From: Bacteroidales bacterium
Lineage (GTDB): Bacteria > Bacteroidota > Bacteroidia > Bacteroidales > UBA932
NCBI GenBank assembly: GCA_017548985.1
Contig: JAFYYW010000037.1
Location: 62,001-126,000, forward strand
Length of the DNA: 64,000 bases
Direction: 5' to 3'
The notes below the pieces were generated by a model. It was not told the DNA's origin, did no database searches, and was given only the letters and a program-made list of their open reading frames with translations. Positions 62,251 through 64,000 of the stretch are shown piece by piece. Position 1 is the first letter of the stretch. Each line of letters begins with the position of its first letter. A program made the translations under genes and the position numbers.

Positions 62251-64000
62251 CTACCAGCCTGGATTCTGTTTCAGGTTCGGGTTCTTCTGCATAACGGTCT
62301 GAGGTATCGGATAGAGATACTGGCGCTGAGGCCAATCCCTGTCCTTGAGATACTTCATGATGTAACCGCCTTCCGGCTGGGCGACAAGGTTGACATCGTT
62401 CTTGGAATCGCCCTTACCAACCTTGACTCCTATACCCTTGAATTCATCGGGAATGGTGCCGTATGTGAAGTACACATCGTTGGAGCCGTCCCCGTTGATA
62501 TCCAGAGGCTCGTCCATAGCAGGGACAAAAATACCCTCCCAAGGATCGTCGACCCAGAGGTTGCAGCAGGCCCAACGCTTAAGGTCGGTCATACGCAGAC
62601 CCTCATAAGCGAGCTCGATGGCCCTCTCACGGCGGATCTCAAGGAGAACCGGATCGGTCACGCCAGGATAATAGCTGGCGATGTAAGGCTCGGCCTCAGT
62701 CGGCTTGGAGGTGAGAGTACCTGTCTGAGGAGTGCCACCCGTGATACCGGCCCTCGCGCGGAGGGTACCGATCGTCTGGGCCCACTCAGCGTCGGAGAGG
62801 GTTCCCAACTCGGCCTTGGCCTCGGCGTAGTTCAAAAGCATCTCGGCGTAGCGGATCAGAGGCTCGTCGTTGCCGTTCGAGCTGTGGTCATCGTAGAGGA
62901 TATCATCGATAACCCACTTCGTCACCTGATAGCCGGAAAGAGTGTGGCCAGTGAAGTTCGCCGCGGTGGCCTCATAGGCGCCCAGAGCGTTCTTGCGGGT
63001 ATAGTCCCAGCCGCGGATGGTCTCATTCAGACGGGTGTCCCTGCCGGTGGTCTCCTCCACGAAGGTCTTGTAGGTGCCATCCTCGTGCTTCTCGTTGTAC
63101 GGGGTACCGTCGCTGTTCAGATAGCTCTTCGCGAACTTGCGGGACATACCGAGGTGGGGACCGTAAGTCGAGGAATTGTACCACCAGTTCTGCTCACCGA
63201 TGCAGAGAGTCTCGTCAGCCACGATGGCGAACATAACCTCCTGGGTGACAGCGTTGTCAGCGATGAAAAGCTGACGGTAAGCGCCGCGGCCATTGGCGTA
63301 CTTAGTGCCGGTGTAAATGCTGTATTTGCCCGAATCCATAATCTTCTTGGCGGCGTCCGCGGCCAGGTTGAAGAGGTCGTTGGCGCTGAACTGGGTGCAG
63401 CCAGTGCGGGCGATGTCAAGCTGGTCGTTGGCATGGTACTTACGCCAGGAAGCCTCGAAGAGGCAGATCCTGGACTTGAAGGCCAGCGCCGTCCATCTGT
63501 TCACCAGGGATGAATTGAGGGTAGGACTGTTCTCAATAATATTATCGAAAGCGAAGTCAAGATCCTCGATTATATGCCCGATTATGACGTCACGGGTGTC
63601 CTGAGTGTTCATCAAGCGCTCGTCCTCGGGTGAGTTGAAGACCCAGTCAATCCACGGAACGGGTCCGTACTTGACAAGTTTGTCGTAGTAGAAATATGCC
63701 CTGAAGAGACGCGCGATACCGTTATAGTTATTGCGCACTTTCTCAGAAATGTTCTCGTTGACATTCTTCTCAAGGAAGAAGTTGATGTTCCTCAGGTTGC
63801 TCCAGGACCAGCTGCTCTCACTCACGTCAGTGAAAGCGCCAACTTCCATACCACCCACAGAGTTCTTGGGACCGTAGTCAGTTGTTGAGTCGAGAGCATA
63901 GACACCAGTCCTGCTCGGAAGGGCCTCATAGAAACCGTACATATAGGTCTGCAAACCGCCTTCGGAAGAGAACATCATATCCACGGAAGCGGACGATTTC
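62251..64000 (-). CDS. SusD-family lipoprotein, unit B (5' end outside the window)
   Basis: About 583 residues of a SusD protein are visible; the first 25 or so, with the lipoprotein signal, lie beyond the edge. The visible start, KSSASVDMMFSS, matches unit A from residue 28 and alignment continues without gaps to NPNLKQNPGW. Around 50 residues differ, clustered in surface-type stretches, for example near ENSPTLNSS and AEWAQTIG. The frame is intact, so it is a paralogue and not a pseudogene. Its SusC partner should lie just to the right. Confidence 0.95.
   Translation of the reverse strand, partial: KSSASVDMMFSSEGGLQTYMYGFYEALPSRTGVYALDSTTDYGPKNSVGGMEVGAFTDVSESSWSWSNLRNINFFLEKNVNENISEKVRNNYNGIARLFRAYFYYDKLVKYGPVPWIDWVFNSPEDERLMNTQDTRDVIIGHIIEDLDFAFDNIIENSPTLNSSLVNRWTALAFKSRICLFEASWRKYHANDQLDIARTGCTQFSANDLFNLAADAAKKIMDSGKYSIYTGTKYANGRGAYRQLFIADNAVTQEVMFAIVADETLCIGEQNWWYNSSTYGPHLGMSRKFAKSYLNSDGTPYNEKHEDGTYKTFVEETTGRDTRLNETIRGWDYTRKNALGAYEATAANFTGHTLSGYQVTKWVIDDILYDDHSSNGNDEPLIRYAEMLLNYAEAKAELGTLSDAEWAQTIGTLRARAGITGGTPQTGTLTSKPTEAEPYIASYYPGVTDPVLLEIRRERAIELAYEGLRMTDLKRWACCNLWVDDPWEGIFVPAMDEPLDINGDGSNDVYFTYGTIPDEFKGIGVKVGKGDSKNDVNLVAQPEGGYIMKYLKDRDWPQRQYLYPIPQTVMQKNPNLKQNPGW

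Noticed and set aside
62251-64000. SusD unit B as a truncated pseudogene
   Set aside because: The frame is open to the window edge and aligns with unit A without gaps; only the window cuts it.
1-64000. CRISPR arrays, insertion sequences or prophage genes
   Set aside because: No regularly spaced repeats, transposase or phage structural genes were seen on either strand.

Overview
The window is chromosomal DNA from an anaerobic member of the Bacteroidales. The evidence is several SusC/SusD outer-membrane import pairs, serine-type sulfatases with an anaerobic maturase, pyruvate:ferredoxin oxidoreductase with a small 2[4Fe-4S] ferredoxin, Bacteroidetes-type promoters (TTTG, 19-20 nt spacer, TAnnTTTG) before many genes, and few Shine-Dalgarno sequences. 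The species cannot be named from the sequence. No rRNA, CRISPR array, insertion sequence or prophage was seen; the only tRNA is tRNA-Arg(CCG).

Layout. 1-9.1 kb: tsaD, a WYL regulator, a secreted S9 peptidase and, convergent with it, a SusC/SusD pair. 9.3-14 kb: tRNA-Arg, fabD and nifJ. 14-23 kb: two exported proteins of unknown role, an NfeD-like/flotillin/XRE operon, an M16 protease, a 57-residue ferredoxin and a DUF1573 protein. 23-37 kb: mostly core functions: topoisomerase subunit B, an acyltransferase and acyl-CoA ligase, a TerD-like protein behind a strong hairpin, rpsF-rpsR-rplI, an acyltransferase/DUF4831/pepD operon, a POT transporter and a DUF2400 protein.

37.3-49.7 kb is the most distinctive region. 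It holds an ECF sigma factor, a FecR-type anti-sigma factor, a SusC with an N-terminal STN signalling domain, a SusD, three sulfatases whose active-site motifs all start with serine, and the radical-SAM maturase that such enzymes need. No glycoside hydrolase or lyase is present, so the locus looks like a sensing, import and desulfation module for a sulfated glycan. In the SusC leader, the opposite strand carries a hairpin plus T6 that fits the terminator of a cis-antisense RNA, as described for other Bacteroides glycan loci.

49.7-64 kb: a zeta-toxin-like kinase overlaps tldD, followed by tldE and slyD. Convergent with these are a secreted histidine-phosphatase/phosphodiester-glycosidase fusion and an endonuclease/exonuclease/phosphatase-family lipoprotein. 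The window ends in two tandem SusC/SusD units whose SusD proteins are about 91% identical; the second is cut by the window edge.
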